64,000 bases of DNA from Roseobacter insulae (GTDB lineage: Bacteria; Pseudomonadota; Alphaproteobacteria; Rhodobacterales; Rhodobacteraceae), in the NCBI RefSeq assembly GCF_019375555.1, contig NZ_JAHXDN010000001.1, forward strand, positions 659,501 to 723,500. Reading direction: 5' to 3'. A program made the position numbers and the translations under genes. Within the stretch, counting starts at the first letter, position 1. The number at the start of each line of letters is the position of its first letter. The notes below the pieces were generated by a model that was given only the letters and a program-made list of their open reading frames with translations, was not told the origin of the DNA and ran no database searches. Positions 34,739 to 43,542 of this stretch are shown piece after piece.

Positions 34739-36439
34739 CTATTCGCTCGTGCGATAGGGTGATGCCTGCACGACAAGGACGATCAGAAGCGGCACGGCAA
34801 CCGTGATCCCGCCCACAACGATCAACAGATACCCCAGCTGAGAATAATCCGCCCCCGAGATTTGTTCGCCTGTCACGGGATCGACGGACGCCCGGGTGAC
34901 GAGAAACACCTTGTTGAGGTATTTCGTGCCCAGGCTGCTTGCCGACAGGGCCATGTTGGTAAACGATGCCATCACTGCAAAGAATGTGGCTTTCAGATGG
35001 GGCGGCGCATTGCGCGCGATCCAGGCGAGCATGGGTACCATGGCAATCTGGGCCAAAGGCGACTCGATTGCAGTATCCAGTATGGCGATAAACCGGGCAT
35101 CCACGATGCCGCCCGTTCGCGCCGCCGTCCACTCATGCACTCCATAGTAAAGCCCGATATTCGGGAGCGACAGAATGCCTGTTGCGATGGTGAGCAGCAC
35201 CACGATGTAGGCAATCGACCGCTTTGCCATCAGGGGTCTCAGGATGATCAGGCCAACCAACGCAAGCAGGGAGGTAATGAGGGACAGGACCGACAGGAAC
35301 TGTTCGTCAAAACCGAGATTGTCGATCTCGAACCATGTCAGGCCCGGCCCCGGCAAGGGCACGGCCCGGAATACAAAGATGATCGTGGCGGTGCCAATCA
35401 GAACGCGGGCAGCGTCGGGATCGAGGTTTTTGAGCAATTGTCGGATCAAATACAGAATGATGGACAGCGAGGCGACAAAGACAGTTTCCTGCGCATACTC
35501 CAGGTCCGAGGTGCCCAGAACGAGGCTGAGAACGACAAACGCCAATCCGCCGCCCAGTATCTGCCAGTCGACCTCGGTCTCGCCTTTCGGACCGGTCTGT
35601 TGCAGGCCCCGGGCGGCGCGCCGGCGCTGAACAATCGTGTGCAGCACCACGCCGCTCACCGAGATCACGGGGATGATAAGAGCAATCAGGTAGACTCGTG
35701 CATAAAGCCCTAATCGCGCCTCGCGCGCCAGGGCTTCGGTATCTGCGAATATCCAGATGTTCACCGATGCCACCGACACGAAACCCGAAATGATTGCGAT
35801 CCGGCCCAGCGTCTGCATTGTGGTGTGCATCGCGCGCGACTGCGTTTCGCCGTAGGGCTGTCCGGCGTCGTCGGTGCGCGGCACAGCCTCGACCGTCATC
35901 GCATCGGCGACCACATCCTGAATTGCATATCCCGATGGGGCCAGCAGCAGCGCAATGATGTACCACGTCTCCAGCGGAAAGACCGCGCGCATATTGTCGG
36001 GTCGCGACACCAATCCGAACATGATCAGCAACGACAGCGCGATCAGCCCCGCCCCGACCAGGATCAACACTGCCTTCCAGCGCCAGAAAAGGTCAACGAC
36101 ATGCCCAAGCGGCAGTTTCAGGATCCACGGCAGGCCCGCCCAAAATGCCAGACCCGCGATAAATGCAGCCGACAGGTCCAGATATTCTTTGAGGAAGAAA
36201 GCACCCACGACGGATGTCAGACCCGACACACCAGCCGCGAAATAGACCATGAGCGGCGGCAGAAATGACCAGCGCATCTGTCGTACAAGATCGAGAATCA
36301 CCCGCTGAAACCAGGTGCCTTCATCATCCGAATTGTGTTCGTCTTGCCAGGTCACTCGATGGTCTCGGTATTCTTGCCTGCGGATGCGTGCGTACCTGGC
36401 GTCGGCATCCGGACAGGTTGCATCGTCACCCAGCAGCAT
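34739..36439 (-). CDS. MFS transporter, BT1/folate-biopterin-like
   Basis: A 566-residue carrier with about twelve to fourteen helices. After a charged N-terminus of some 50 residues, MVYFAAGVSGLTSVVGAFFL and GLPWILKLPLGHVVDLF resemble the BT1 (folate-biopterin transporter) group of the MFS. A long hydrophilic loop near the middle (QRRRAARGLQQTGPKGETE) separates two halves. The substrate is unknown. It is convergent with the FHA-protease gene, ten bases apart. Confidence 0.78.
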   Translation of the reverse strand: MLLGDDATCPDADARYARIRRQEYRDHRVTWQDEHNSDDEGTWFQRVILDLVRQMRWSFLPPLMVYFAAGVSGLTSVVGAFFLKEYLDLSAAFIAGLAFWAGLPWILKLPLGHVVDLFWRWKAVLILVGAGLIALSLLIMFGLVSRPDNMRAVFPLETWYIIALLLAPSGYAIQDVVADAMTVEAVPRTDDAGQPYGETQSRAMHTTMQTLGRIAIISGFVSVASVNIWIFADTEALAREARLGLYARVYLIALIIPVISVSGVVLHTIVQRRRAARGLQQTGPKGETEVDWQILGGGLAFVVLSLVLGTSDLEYAQETVFVASLSIILYLIRQLLKNLDPDAARVLIGTATIIFVFRAVPLPGPGLTWFEIDNLGFDEQFLSVLSLITSLLALVGLIILRPLMAKRSIAYIVVLLTIATGILSLPNIGLYYGVHEWTAARTGGIVDARFIAILDTAIESPLAQIAMVPMLAWIARNAPPHLKATFFAVMASFTNMALSASSLGTKYLNKVFLVTRASVDPVTGEQISGADYSQLGYLLIVVGGITVAVPLLIVLVVQASPYRTSE

Positions 36440-36851
36440 ACGCCGGTTTTTGGCTCAGAGTTGTAAAAAACGTACCTGACGTCCGAGCTGCCATCAGATC
36501 ACCCGCGCGGGTCGTCACGGAATCGCTGTGATTGGCCCGTATGATCGGTGCGCTCAAAAAAGCAGCTATACCACGGAGTTGTCACGGCAGAACCGACGCC
36601 AGAAGCCCGACAAGACTGATCGCATGGCAAATGCAGGACACACGTGCCGAACGCTGGCCGGTCACGCCAGAGGGTCGGATGAACACCCGCTCCGCGGCAA
36701 GGGTGGCCTTTCGTACCTTAGGAGCCAGCAATTGCTGTGAGGGCACGCGCCCAGTCGCTTGGACCGCGCGGCATTCAACATGGCCCTTACAAGTCTTGGA
36801 CTTAAGTCCATAGAAAAATCAGGTATAGCGGGGCATCAGGAGGTGGTGAAA
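36440..36851. other. Divergent intergenic region between MFS carrier and two-component genes
   Basis: No supported gene. A 14-bp palindrome lies at 36797-36810, and AGGAGG at 36838-36843 is the ribosome site of the histidine kinase. Short frames in the region overlap each other without recognisable content. Confidence 0.5.
36791..36810. promoter_or_regulatory. Overlapping palindromes before the histidine kinase gene
   Basis: TGGACTTAAGTCCA at 36797-36810 is a perfect 14-bp palindrome. It overlaps a second dyad, AAGTC-TTG-GACTT, at 36791-36803. They lie 42 bases before the kinase start, where a response regulator or repressor dimer could bind. Confidence 0.55.
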
Positions 36852-38234
36852 ATGATGCCTGGCAGTTTCATGCGCCTGTTCCACTCATTGTCGATCCAGT
36901 TTCTCGCGGCTGGCGGATTGGTGATGGCTGTGGCGGCTTATTCTGTCGGCACCTGGGTATCTGACCGTATTGAGCGGGGGGTCGTTCAGAATTCCGGCGC
37001 CTCTGCCGCGTTTTACATCGAAAGCCTGATCCCGAGCCAGACCGCGACGGGTGACGGCGAAATGGCAGTGTCGGATGCGGCACGCCTGGCGCTTCGCAAG
37101 GCCTTTGGTGAAGGTATCCTGAGCGAGCAGGTCGTCACCTACAACATCTGGAGTGAGGATGGCGACGTGCTGGATTCCTACCGGCCCGAACTGCGCGGCA
37201 GAAAATACAAGCCCTCTGAGGCGCTGCTCAAGGCGTGGTCCGGTAGCGTCGTTTCCCAGTTCCAGACCATCGAAGTACAGGCCGATCATCCTGAAAGCAC
37301 ATTGGGCGTTCCATTGCTGGAGGTTTACGCTCCCATTCGGGATGCGAACACCGGGCAGGTTCTGGCGGTTGTCGAGTTCTATCAGCGGGCAGAAGACCTC
37401 GCGGCAGAGCTTGACGCGGCAAGGCGCGACAGCTGGATGCTGGTGCTGCAGATCTTCGGCCTCAGCGGGGCGCTGCTTTTTGTGATCGTGCACGCGGGCA
37501 GCCGTCGGATCGAGCGTCAGCGCGCGCAACTGACGGCGCAACTGGCTGAGAGCCAAAGACTGTCGGAGCATAACGCGGCATTGCGGGAACGCGTCACGCG
37601 TGCTGCCCAGCGGTCCACGGCGCAATCGGAGAAGATCATGCAGCGCATAGGCCAGGATCTTCACGACGGCGTTGCACAGCATCTGTCGCTGGCGTGCCTC
37701 AGGCTCGAAGGCGTGGAACTGGGGCCATCACGGGATGCCGAGACGGTGACCACAGCACTGTCGAACGCAATGACGGAATTGCGCGCAATATCCCGCGGCC
37801 TCGCGCTTCCCGACCTCGCGACGCTCAGTCTTAACGGCTGCGTGGCCCGGGCAATCGCCGACCACAACAAGAGCTTTGGATCAAATGCGGCGTTGGCCGG
37901 CGAGATACTGGGGAGCCTTCAGGTTCCCTACGCGGTCAAGCTCTGCGTTTACCGCTTCCTTCAGGAAGCCCTGTCCAACGCCCATCGTCATGCCCAGGCG
38001 ACATCGATCGAGGTGCGGACTGCTCTTGTGGCGGATGAGGTGGAAATTACCGTCTCTGACGATGGCAAGGGTTTCGAGCCGCAGGTGCAGGCAGGACTGC
38101 GAGACGATGGGGGGCAGGGGTTGCTCGGGCTTGCGGATCGGGCCGCCACCCTCAACGGGCGGATCGAGATCGACTCAGCGCAGGGCAGCGGCACCAAGAT
38201 TCGGCTGCTCTTGCCCATGGGGGAAGATACATAA
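36852..38234 (+). CDS. Sensor histidine kinase, NarL/DegS type
   Basis: A 460-residue HisKA_3 sensor kinase. Membrane helices lie at about 14-36 and 195-215, with a periplasmic sensor domain of about 155 residues between. A coiled coil leads to the phospho-acceptor IGQDLHDGVAQHLSLA, the N-box FLQEALSNAHRHAQ and the G-boxes VSDDGKGFEP and GQGLLGLADRA. The start MMPGSFMRLFHS was chosen for the AGGAGG eight bases ahead; an upstream extension to 36759 lacks one. The stop overlaps the next ATG (TAATG), coupling it to the response regulator. The signal is unknown. Confidence 0.92.
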   Translation: MMPGSFMRLFHSLSIQFLAAGGLVMAVAAYSVGTWVSDRIERGVVQNSGASAAFYIESLIPSQTATGDGEMAVSDAARLALRKAFGEGILSEQVVTYNIWSEDGDVLDSYRPELRGRKYKPSEALLKAWSGSVVSQFQTIEVQADHPESTLGVPLLEVYAPIRDANTGQVLAVVEFYQRAEDLAAELDAARRDSWMLVLQIFGLSGALLFVIVHAGSRRIERQRAQLTAQLAESQRLSEHNAALRERVTRAAQRSTAQSEKIMQRIGQDLHDGVAQHLSLACLRLEGVELGPSRDAETVTTALSNAMTELRAISRGLALPDLATLSLNGCVARAIADHNKSFGSNAALAGEILGSLQVPYAVKLCVYRFLQEALSNAHRHAQATSIEVRTALVADEVEITVSDDGKGFEPQVQAGLRDDGGQGLLGLADRAATLNGRIEIDSAQGSGTKIRLLLPMGEDT

Positions 38235-38878
38235 TGACCATTCGCATTCTGGTCGCCGATGACCATCCGATTTTCCGCGACGGACTTGTAAAGAGCCTTG
38301 AGGAAACCGGCGATTTCCGGGTTGTCGCTACGGCGGCTTCCGCCGAAGAAGCGGTGTTGCTGGCCGATCAGAAACATCCTGACATTGCCCTTCTTGATTT
38401 GTCGATGCCGGGCGGCGGTCTCTCGGCGGTCAGGAAGATATCGGCAGAGGGCACTGTAAAACACATCGCCATGCTCACGGTGTCGGAAGAAGATGAGAAC
38501 GTGGCGGATGCGCTTCGCTTTGGCGCGATCGCCTATATTCTGAAAGGCGTATCGGCGCGCGAACTACGCAATGTGCTCACGGGCGTGGCGAAGGGTGAGC
38601 CGCATGTCTCTCCTGCTCTGGCATCAAAAGTGCTGACATTCATGTCTCAGGCCGATCAGAATAAACCCGCGTCACCGGTGGATGATCTGACAAAGCGGGA
38701 GGAGGACATCCTGCGATTGGTTGCAAAGGGACTGAGCAACAAGGAAGTTGCCGCAGATCTCGGCCTGCAGGAAAAGACCATCAAGCATTACATGACGGTC
38801 ATCATGGGCAAGCTGCATGCCCGCAACCGGGTCGAGGCTGCGTTGATTGCGCATAAGGCCTGGCGTGACGAGGAATAG
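38234..38878 (+). CDS. Response regulator, NarL/LuxR type
   Basis: A 214-residue regulator. The receiver domain has the acidic pair Asp9-Asp10, the phospho-acceptor Asp55 (ALLDLSMPGGG) and Lys in YILKGVS. The C-terminal helix-turn-helix LTKREEDILRLVAKGLSNKE with VAADLGLQEKTIKHY is of the LuxR type. It is translationally coupled to the histidine kinase and is its partner. The palindromes at 36791-36810 are a possible autoregulatory target. Confidence 0.95.
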   Translation: MTIRILVADDHPIFRDGLVKSLEETGDFRVVATAASAEEAVLLADQKHPDIALLDLSMPGGGLSAVRKISAEGTVKHIAMLTVSEEDENVADALRFGAIAYILKGVSARELRNVLTGVAKGEPHVSPALASKVLTFMSQADQNKPASPVDDLTKREEDILRLVAKGLSNKEVAADLGLQEKTIKHYMTVIMGKLHARNRVEAALIAHKAWRDEE

Positions 38879-38951
38879 GCGCTGGTCTGTTCAGGCAGTT
38901 TGCTTCGTAGCCGGACCGCCGTGGCAGGCTTTCAGGGTCTCCGCGCGCGTC

Positions 38952-39569
38952 TTAAGCGCGGAAAGTCGCGTTGAAAGCGACCGTCACCCGGTTCTCATCC
39001 GTCTGGTTTGGATAGACCCAGTGGACAAGGTAGGACGGGAAGAGGATCAGTTCACCCGGCTCTGGCCGGAGCGATTTCTTGGCGCTGAACGCGGGTGCCT
39101 TGAGAAGACGCCAATTGGGCAGATCGGTCCGTGGATTGAGGAATTCGATCTTTCCTGACTTCCCGGTTTCGACCTCGGGCTGGGACACGTAGTACACACC
39201 CGACCAATGTGCGCCCGGATGTGTATGCGGCGCATTCATGCCGCCGGGGGGATTGGTGTTCATCCAGGCGAACATCTTGAGCTTATAGATTTTCGGGTCG
39301 ACTTTGGTGTTTATCCGGGCCGTCGCCTCGAGAACGGCATTTTCCGCAGCAGCTTTCAGCCTTTGGATGCAGGGCGTTGTGTCTGCAAACAGGTTACCGG
39401 CAGAATGCCACCCGCCGTGATTGGACTTTTCCACGCCTTCGCTTTCCGCCCGCAAACGCTTTTCCTCGCCAAGCAGGGCCGCGTTCAACGCCGCCGCGTC
39501 CGCGACGCGAAAGCGAAACAGGGGCGTCGAGAACAGCTTTTCATATTTGGTCTGTTCGATGAGTTCCAT
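38952..39569 (-). CDS. Putative 2-oxoglutarate/Fe(II) oxygenase (TIGR02466-like)
   Basis: A 205-residue protein resembling the TIGR02466 family. NAPHTHPGAHWSGVYYVSQP holds histidines typical of the jelly-roll iron site, and ELILFPSYLVHWVYPN provides the distal His. The family is thought to be 2-oxoglutarate-dependent oxygenases but the substrate is unknown. The ATG at 39569 has GGA five bases ahead; a GTG four codons upstream is also possible. It is convergent with the response regulator gene. Confidence 0.82.
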   Translation of the reverse strand: MELIEQTKYEKLFSTPLFRFRVADAAALNAALLGEEKRLRAESEGVEKSNHGGWHSAGNLFADTTPCIQRLKAAAENAVLEATARINTKVDPKIYKLKMFAWMNTNPPGGMNAPHTHPGAHWSGVYYVSQPEVETGKSGKIEFLNPRTDLPNWRLLKAPAFSAKKSLRPEPGELILFPSYLVHWVYPNQTDENRVTVAFNATFRA

Positions 39570-39668
39570 TTTGATCCACACGCCCTTGTCGATGTGACGA
39601 TCGGCACCCGCATGCGCTGCGCGGGTACCGACTTTTTAAGGCTCCGGCTGCGATGTCATCGCGCGGGG

Positions 39669-39945
39669 TCAGTCATCACCTTCATCGCCGCCTTCATCGC
39701 CACCGCTGTCGCTGCCTTCATCGCCACCGCTATCGCTGTCGCCTTCGTCGCCGCCGCCTTCGTCGCTGTCGCCTGACTCGTCACCTTCATCGCTGTCGCT
39801 TTCGTCGCTCTCATCACCGTCGTCGTTGGCCTCGTCGCCTTCGTCATCACCGTCGTCGTCCGACTCATCGGCTTCATCGTCGTCAAGTTCATCATCCTCA
39901 TCATCCGCTTCGTCATCATCCTCGTCATCGGATTCGTCGTCTTGA
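39669..39945 (-). repeat. Low-complexity tail-coding region of acidic EF-hand gene
   Basis: On the plus strand the DNA is made of repeated TCATCGC, TCGTCG and CCGCCTTC-like units, coding the Asp/Glu/Ser/Gly-rich tail. Such a region is prone to slippage and to misassembly. Confidence 0.7.
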
Positions 39946-40169
39946 GAGACCTGAATTTCGGCGACACTGACCGACCCATCATCGTTCAGATCACTGCGCT
40001 CCAGAATCATGCCGGCGCCTCTTTGCCCAAACGCAGCTTTGAGTTCCCCGCGCGACAGTTCTCCGTCTCCATTCTCGTCAACTTCGGAAAACGGTCGATC
40101 CTGTGCGAAGGCGGGCAATGCGGCCACCGCACACAAAGAGGTTGTAATCAACAGTTGAGAGAGTTTCAT
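39669..40169 (-). CDS. Secreted acidic EF-hand protein with Asp/Glu/Ser-rich tail
   Basis: A 166-residue protein with a Sec signal peptide (MKLSQLLITTSLCAVAALPAFAQ) and two EF-hand loops, DENGDGELSRGE and DLNDDGSVSVAE. From about residue 77 to the end it consists almost only of Asp, Glu, Ser, Gly and a few Ala and Asn, in short imperfect repeats such as DSDEGDESGDSDEGG. Such a tail would bind many calcium ions weakly, as calsequestrin does. It is expected in the periplasm or outside the cell. Its function is not known, and the tail length may vary between strains. Confidence 0.82.
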   Translation of the reverse strand: MKLSQLLITTSLCAVAALPAFAQDRPFSEVDENGDGELSRGELKAAFGQRGAGMILERSDLNDDGSVSVAEIQVSQDDESDDEDDDEADDEDDELDDDEADESDDDGDDEGDEANDDGDESDESDSDEGDESGDSDEGGGDEGDSDSGGDEGSDSGGDEGGDEGDD

Positions 40170-40754
40170 TTCATCACTCCAATTGGCGCCTCACGTCCAA
40201 GGCCGCAGGTTTCCACTGAGCCCATGATGCAACATGCCGCGCGTCAAAGGATCAGGACATAGTCGCAATGGTAAGCGAAATGGTCCGAGATCTGGTCAGA
40301 CCAAGGTCGGATCATCCTGCCTTTTGCCGGATGGTATGCGTTTATAGGCCGGTTTCCATCGGCGGGCGACTTTTGATCCTCTGGGCCATTGCCGCCGGAA
40401 GCACCCCAAGATCGGTGGTCAAGATCATGTGGCGAGGCTGCCAACCCATCCGAAGCTCTGACCGATCCATAAGGGTACCGAAAATCGCCCCGCTGCGGAC
40501 ATCCCACACAGCCGCGCATCTTGGCGTCACAGGCAGGTTATCGATGCGCGACCGGTCCGGGAAGGCGAACGCGGATGCCGGTCGACCCAATGTCTCAGGC
40601 CAGTCTTCTCGGTAATGATTTGGGACGATCCGTACCACGACACTGAACGGGGGCGGAGAGGATCACTGCTCTCATGCGGGACCCCAGGGTGGAAAAGGCA
40701 GCAATTCGTCGCTCTGCAGAAAACGACCGACGTGTCCGTCCGCGCGCCGTAATT
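40170..40754. other. Intergenic region without a supported gene
   Basis: These 585 bases separate the EF-hand gene from the end of the ABC permease gene. A 98-codon frame on the minus strand (40342-40638) has no recognisable domain, and a longer frame on the other strand covers it. No terminator or clear box was seen. Confidence 0.5.
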
Positions 40755-41579
40755 TCACCGCCGTGCGCTCCAACTCAGCGAAGCATGCCGGCGCGTGTAG
40801 AATTCGCCCATGAGGCCGATCATTACCAGCACGACGCCAACCCACATCGCGTAGTGCCAGTCCGTGTAGCGTGGGTTGTAGTTAATGAAGGCAAAGCCGC
40901 GGGCCTGATCAATCGCATGGAAAAGAGGGTTCCAGTCAAACAGCGCAAGCATGAAACCGGGCAGGCTGTTGGCAACAAACATCTTGCCCGAGGCGATCAT
41001 GTTTGCCCGTTGGTAAATCGTGCTGAAGACGGTGACGAATTGTGGAAACCAGGGTTTGATTGCCAGCAACACCAGCCCGAGCGCAACCCCGGTAAACCAT
41101 GCAACCAGCAACATGCCAAAGGCCGCAATAGGCTGGTCGATGACCAGCGGATTGAAGGCGACGTGATAACCGAACAGAATAAGCAGCAGTGACAGCACCT
41201 GAATATAGAGCGCGCCAAGGGCCGCAGAACCGATGGCAACGATTGTGTTCATCGGCGCGTGCTGCATCATCGGGCTGGCCGGGCCTTCGGAACCGACAAC
41301 CGCGCCCATCGATTTGGTGTGGGTCATGTACAGAAAGATGCCCGACATGATGTAGAGCAGGAAGTCGCCGCGAATGGCGGACCCGCGCAGGCCCAGAATA
41401 GAAAACATGAAGTAGAAGGCCACGACCATGATCAGCATCTGCAAGAGGTTGATCCCGATCGCGAGAAAAGCGTTGTTGTGGGTCTTTCGAACGGAACGCA
41501 CGATGGAGTGGTACACCAGCTCCATCAGTGTAAGCGCGGACCCTAAGCCGCTTTCCTTTCGTCTGACCGCCTGAAACAT
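40755..41579 (-). CDS. ABC-2 type polysaccharide export permease (KpsM/Wzm-like)
   Basis: A 274-residue inner-membrane permease with six hydrophobic helices. FFLLYIMSGIFLYMT-like and NPLFHAIDQARGFAFINYNP segments, and the C-terminal YTRRHASLSW, resemble KpsM/Wzm export permeases. The start MFQAVRRKESG at 41579 was preferred over the extension to 41615. No ATPase partner gene lies beside it, so the KpsT/Wzt-like subunit must be elsewhere. It is divergent from cysQ-kdsB across 118 bases, which fits export of a surface glycan made by the genes to the right. Confidence 0.85.
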   Translation of the reverse strand: MFQAVRRKESGLGSALTLMELVYHSIVRSVRKTHNNAFLAIGINLLQMLIMVVAFYFMFSILGLRGSAIRGDFLLYIMSGIFLYMTHTKSMGAVVGSEGPASPMMQHAPMNTIVAIGSAALGALYIQVLSLLLILFGYHVAFNPLVIDQPIAAFGMLLVAWFTGVALGLVLLAIKPWFPQFVTVFSTIYQRANMIASGKMFVANSLPGFMLALFDWNPLFHAIDQARGFAFINYNPRYTDWHYAMWVGVVLVMIGLMGEFYTRRHASLSWSARR

Positions 41580-41697
41580 GCTTCTCGCGCCTTGTGATGA
41601 GCGACATCGTCGCACGGAATTCTTGCTGTTCCGTTAGAGCCGGAGCATAAGGGGCATCGTTTCGAACATCAATGACTGTGAAATAGGATAAATTAGT

Positions 41698-42495
41698 ATG
41701 GATTACGTGAAGTTGGTCGAAGTGATGCGCAAACTTTCGCTGGAAGCGGGTGCGAAGATCATGGAGATTTACGAGGCTGACGACTTCGATGTGAAGGTCA
41801 AATCCGACGACAGTCCGGTAACCGCCGCCGACGAAGCGGCAGACGCGTTGATATCCGCTGGCCTGCGGGACGCGTTTCCCGATGTGATGCTCGTGACAGA
41901 AGAGCAATCCGCGACGCACAGCACATCGGGTGATACATTCCTGATCGTCGACCCGCTGGATGGCACCAAGGAATTTATCCATCGTCGTGGTGATTTCACG
42001 GTCAACATCGCCCTCGTCGAAGGCGGCGTTCCGACACGTGGCGTTGTCTATGCTCCGGCCAAGGGGCGTATGTTCTACACGGATGCGACAGGTCAGTCTG
42101 TCGAGGAGACGGGTGCACTGGATCCCGATACGGTCGGAGCACTGGCGCCGTTGTCTGTGGCTGACGCGGATAATGCCGCGCTGATGGTGGTCGCCTCCAA
42201 ATCACATCGCGATCAGGCCACGGACGATTACATCTCAAAATACGCCGTCAAGGATATGAAGAGTGCAGGCTCGTCCCTCAAATTCTGCCTCGTGGCAACG
42301 GGTGAGGCCGATTTGTACCCGCGCCTGGGTCGCACAATGGAATGGGATACCGCCGCGGGCCATGCCGTGCTGTCGGGCGCCGGTGGCGCGGTTGTCCGAT
42401 TTGACGATCTGACGCCGCTTTCTTATGGCAAGGAGGATTACGCCAATCCCTTCTTCATTGCCTATGCACCTGCCGTCGAACTGAAGGCGGGCTGA
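41698..42495 (+). CDS. cysQ: 3'(2'),5'-bisphosphate nucleotidase
   Basis: A 265-residue member of the inositol monophosphatase superfamily. DDSPVTAADEAAD, the metal site DPLDGTKEFIHRRGDFTVNIA and the C-terminal EWDTAAGHAVLSGAGG are as in CysQ. It removes a phosphate from PAP, the by-product of PAPS-dependent sulfation, or controls the PAPS pool. Its place in a glycan cluster that ends with a sulfotransferase fits recycling of PAP. It overlaps kdsB by one base (TGATG). Confidence 0.93.
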   Translation: MDYVKLVEVMRKLSLEAGAKIMEIYEADDFDVKVKSDDSPVTAADEAADALISAGLRDAFPDVMLVTEEQSATHSTSGDTFLIVDPLDGTKEFIHRRGDFTVNIALVEGGVPTRGVVYAPAKGRMFYTDATGQSVEETGALDPDTVGALAPLSVADADNAALMVVASKSHRDQATDDYISKYAVKDMKSAGSSLKFCLVATGEADLYPRLGRTMEWDTAAGHAVLSGAGGAVVRFDDLTPLSYGKEDYANPFFIAYAPAVELKAG

Positions 42496-43295
42496 TGTCG
42501 GTCCTGATTGCCATTCCCGCGCGCTACGCGTCCAGCCGGTATCCCGGTAAGCCATTGGTGGAGTTGCGAGGGGCAACAGGCGCGTCGCTGAGCCTGATCG
42601 AACGCAGTTGGCGCGCCGCCTGCGAGGTCGGCGGTGTTGACCGCGTGGTTGTTGCCACGGACGATGAGCGGATCAGGGCCGCCTGCGAAGCTTTTGGAGC
42701 CGAGGTGGTGATGACCTCGCCCGACTGCGCCAACGGGACCGAACGCTGCGCCGAGGCACATGAGAAGCTGGGTGGCGGGTTCGAGATTGTCGTCAACCTG
42801 CAGGGCGATGCACCGCTGACGCCGCATTGGTTCATTGAAGACCTGATTGCAGGCTTGCGTGGCGCCCCGCAGGCGGAGATCGCCACCCCGGTGCTGAGGT
42901 GTGATGGTGAGACCCTGAACGGTTTTCTCAACGACAGGAAGGCCGGGCGTGTTGGCGGCACCACCGCCGTCTTTGATGCGATGAATCAGGCGATGTATTT
43001 TTCAAAGGAAGTCATCCCCTTCACGTCTCGCACGTATGGAGATGCCGAGGAGACGCCGGTTTTTCATCACGTGGGCGTCTACGCCTATCGGCCGGATGCG
43101 CTGGCTTCCTATCCCAGCTGGCCGACAGGACCGCTTGAGCAGCTCGAAGGACTCGAACAACTGCGTTTCATGGAAAATGGCCGCGCGGTCCTTTGCGTCG
43201 AAGTTGAGGCAAGAGGACGACAGTTCTGGGAGCTCAACAACCCGCAGGATGTGTCGAAAATTGAGACCATGATGTCTCAAATGGGGTTGGTTTAG
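42495..43295 (+). CDS. kdsB: 3-deoxy-manno-octulosonate cytidylyltransferase
   Basis: A 266-residue KdsB. IPARYASSRYPGKPLVEL is the nucleotide-binding N-terminus; VVVATDDERIRAACEAFG and LQGDAPLTPHWFIEDL are close to the family, though the usual QGDEP reads QGDAP. It activates Kdo to CMP-Kdo for lipid A core or capsule. Starting within the cysQ stop, it is translated together with it. KdsD is encoded at 54005-54967. The acidic residue change in QGDAP suggests a variant group, perhaps for capsule rather than core. Confidence 0.9.
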   Translation: MSVLIAIPARYASSRYPGKPLVELRGATGASLSLIERSWRAACEVGGVDRVVVATDDERIRAACEAFGAEVVMTSPDCANGTERCAEAHEKLGGGFEIVVNLQGDAPLTPHWFIEDLIAGLRGAPQAEIATPVLRCDGETLNGFLNDRKAGRVGGTTAVFDAMNQAMYFSKEVIPFTSRTYGDAEETPVFHHVGVYAYRPDALASYPSWPTGPLEQLEGLEQLRFMENGRAVLCVEVEARGRQFWELNNPQDVSKIETMMSQMGLV

Positions 43296-43322
43296 CCCCG
43301 CGCAGAGACACATTTTTGGGCG

Positions 43323-43341
43323 GCAGTGTTGAAAACACTGG
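43323..43341 (+). terminator. Weak hairpin after kdsB
   Basis: CAGTGTT at 43324-43330 pairs with AACACTG at 43334-43340 over a three-base loop, 28 bases after the kdsB stop. There is no T run, so termination is only possible. The following 200 bases are AT-rich and probably contain the galU promoter. Confidence 0.25.
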
Positions 43342-43542
43342 CAAAATGCCCCTATAAATTGCATGCTATGCAGGATGCCGCCCGTAATACGAGCATAATA
43401 GGCGAGTCCCTGCTATAATCCACCAAATGGCTCGATTTGTGCTTAAAATTTGCTTTAATTGGATGGCACGTCGTGTTTTTGACGCAATTCGACACTACGT
43501 GGAGTTCTGTAGAGTGCGATTATCAGGTGCGAGGGCCATTTA

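Noticed and set aside
38941-38961. CCGCGC/GCGCGG hairpin between response regulator and oxygenase genes as terminator
   Set aside because: The stem includes the stop codon of the oxygenase gene and is not followed by T residues on either strand.
40342-40638. 98-codon minus-strand frame in the gap before the export permease
   Set aside because: No recognisable domain or good ribosome binding site, and a longer frame on the other strand covers it; neither looks like a gene.
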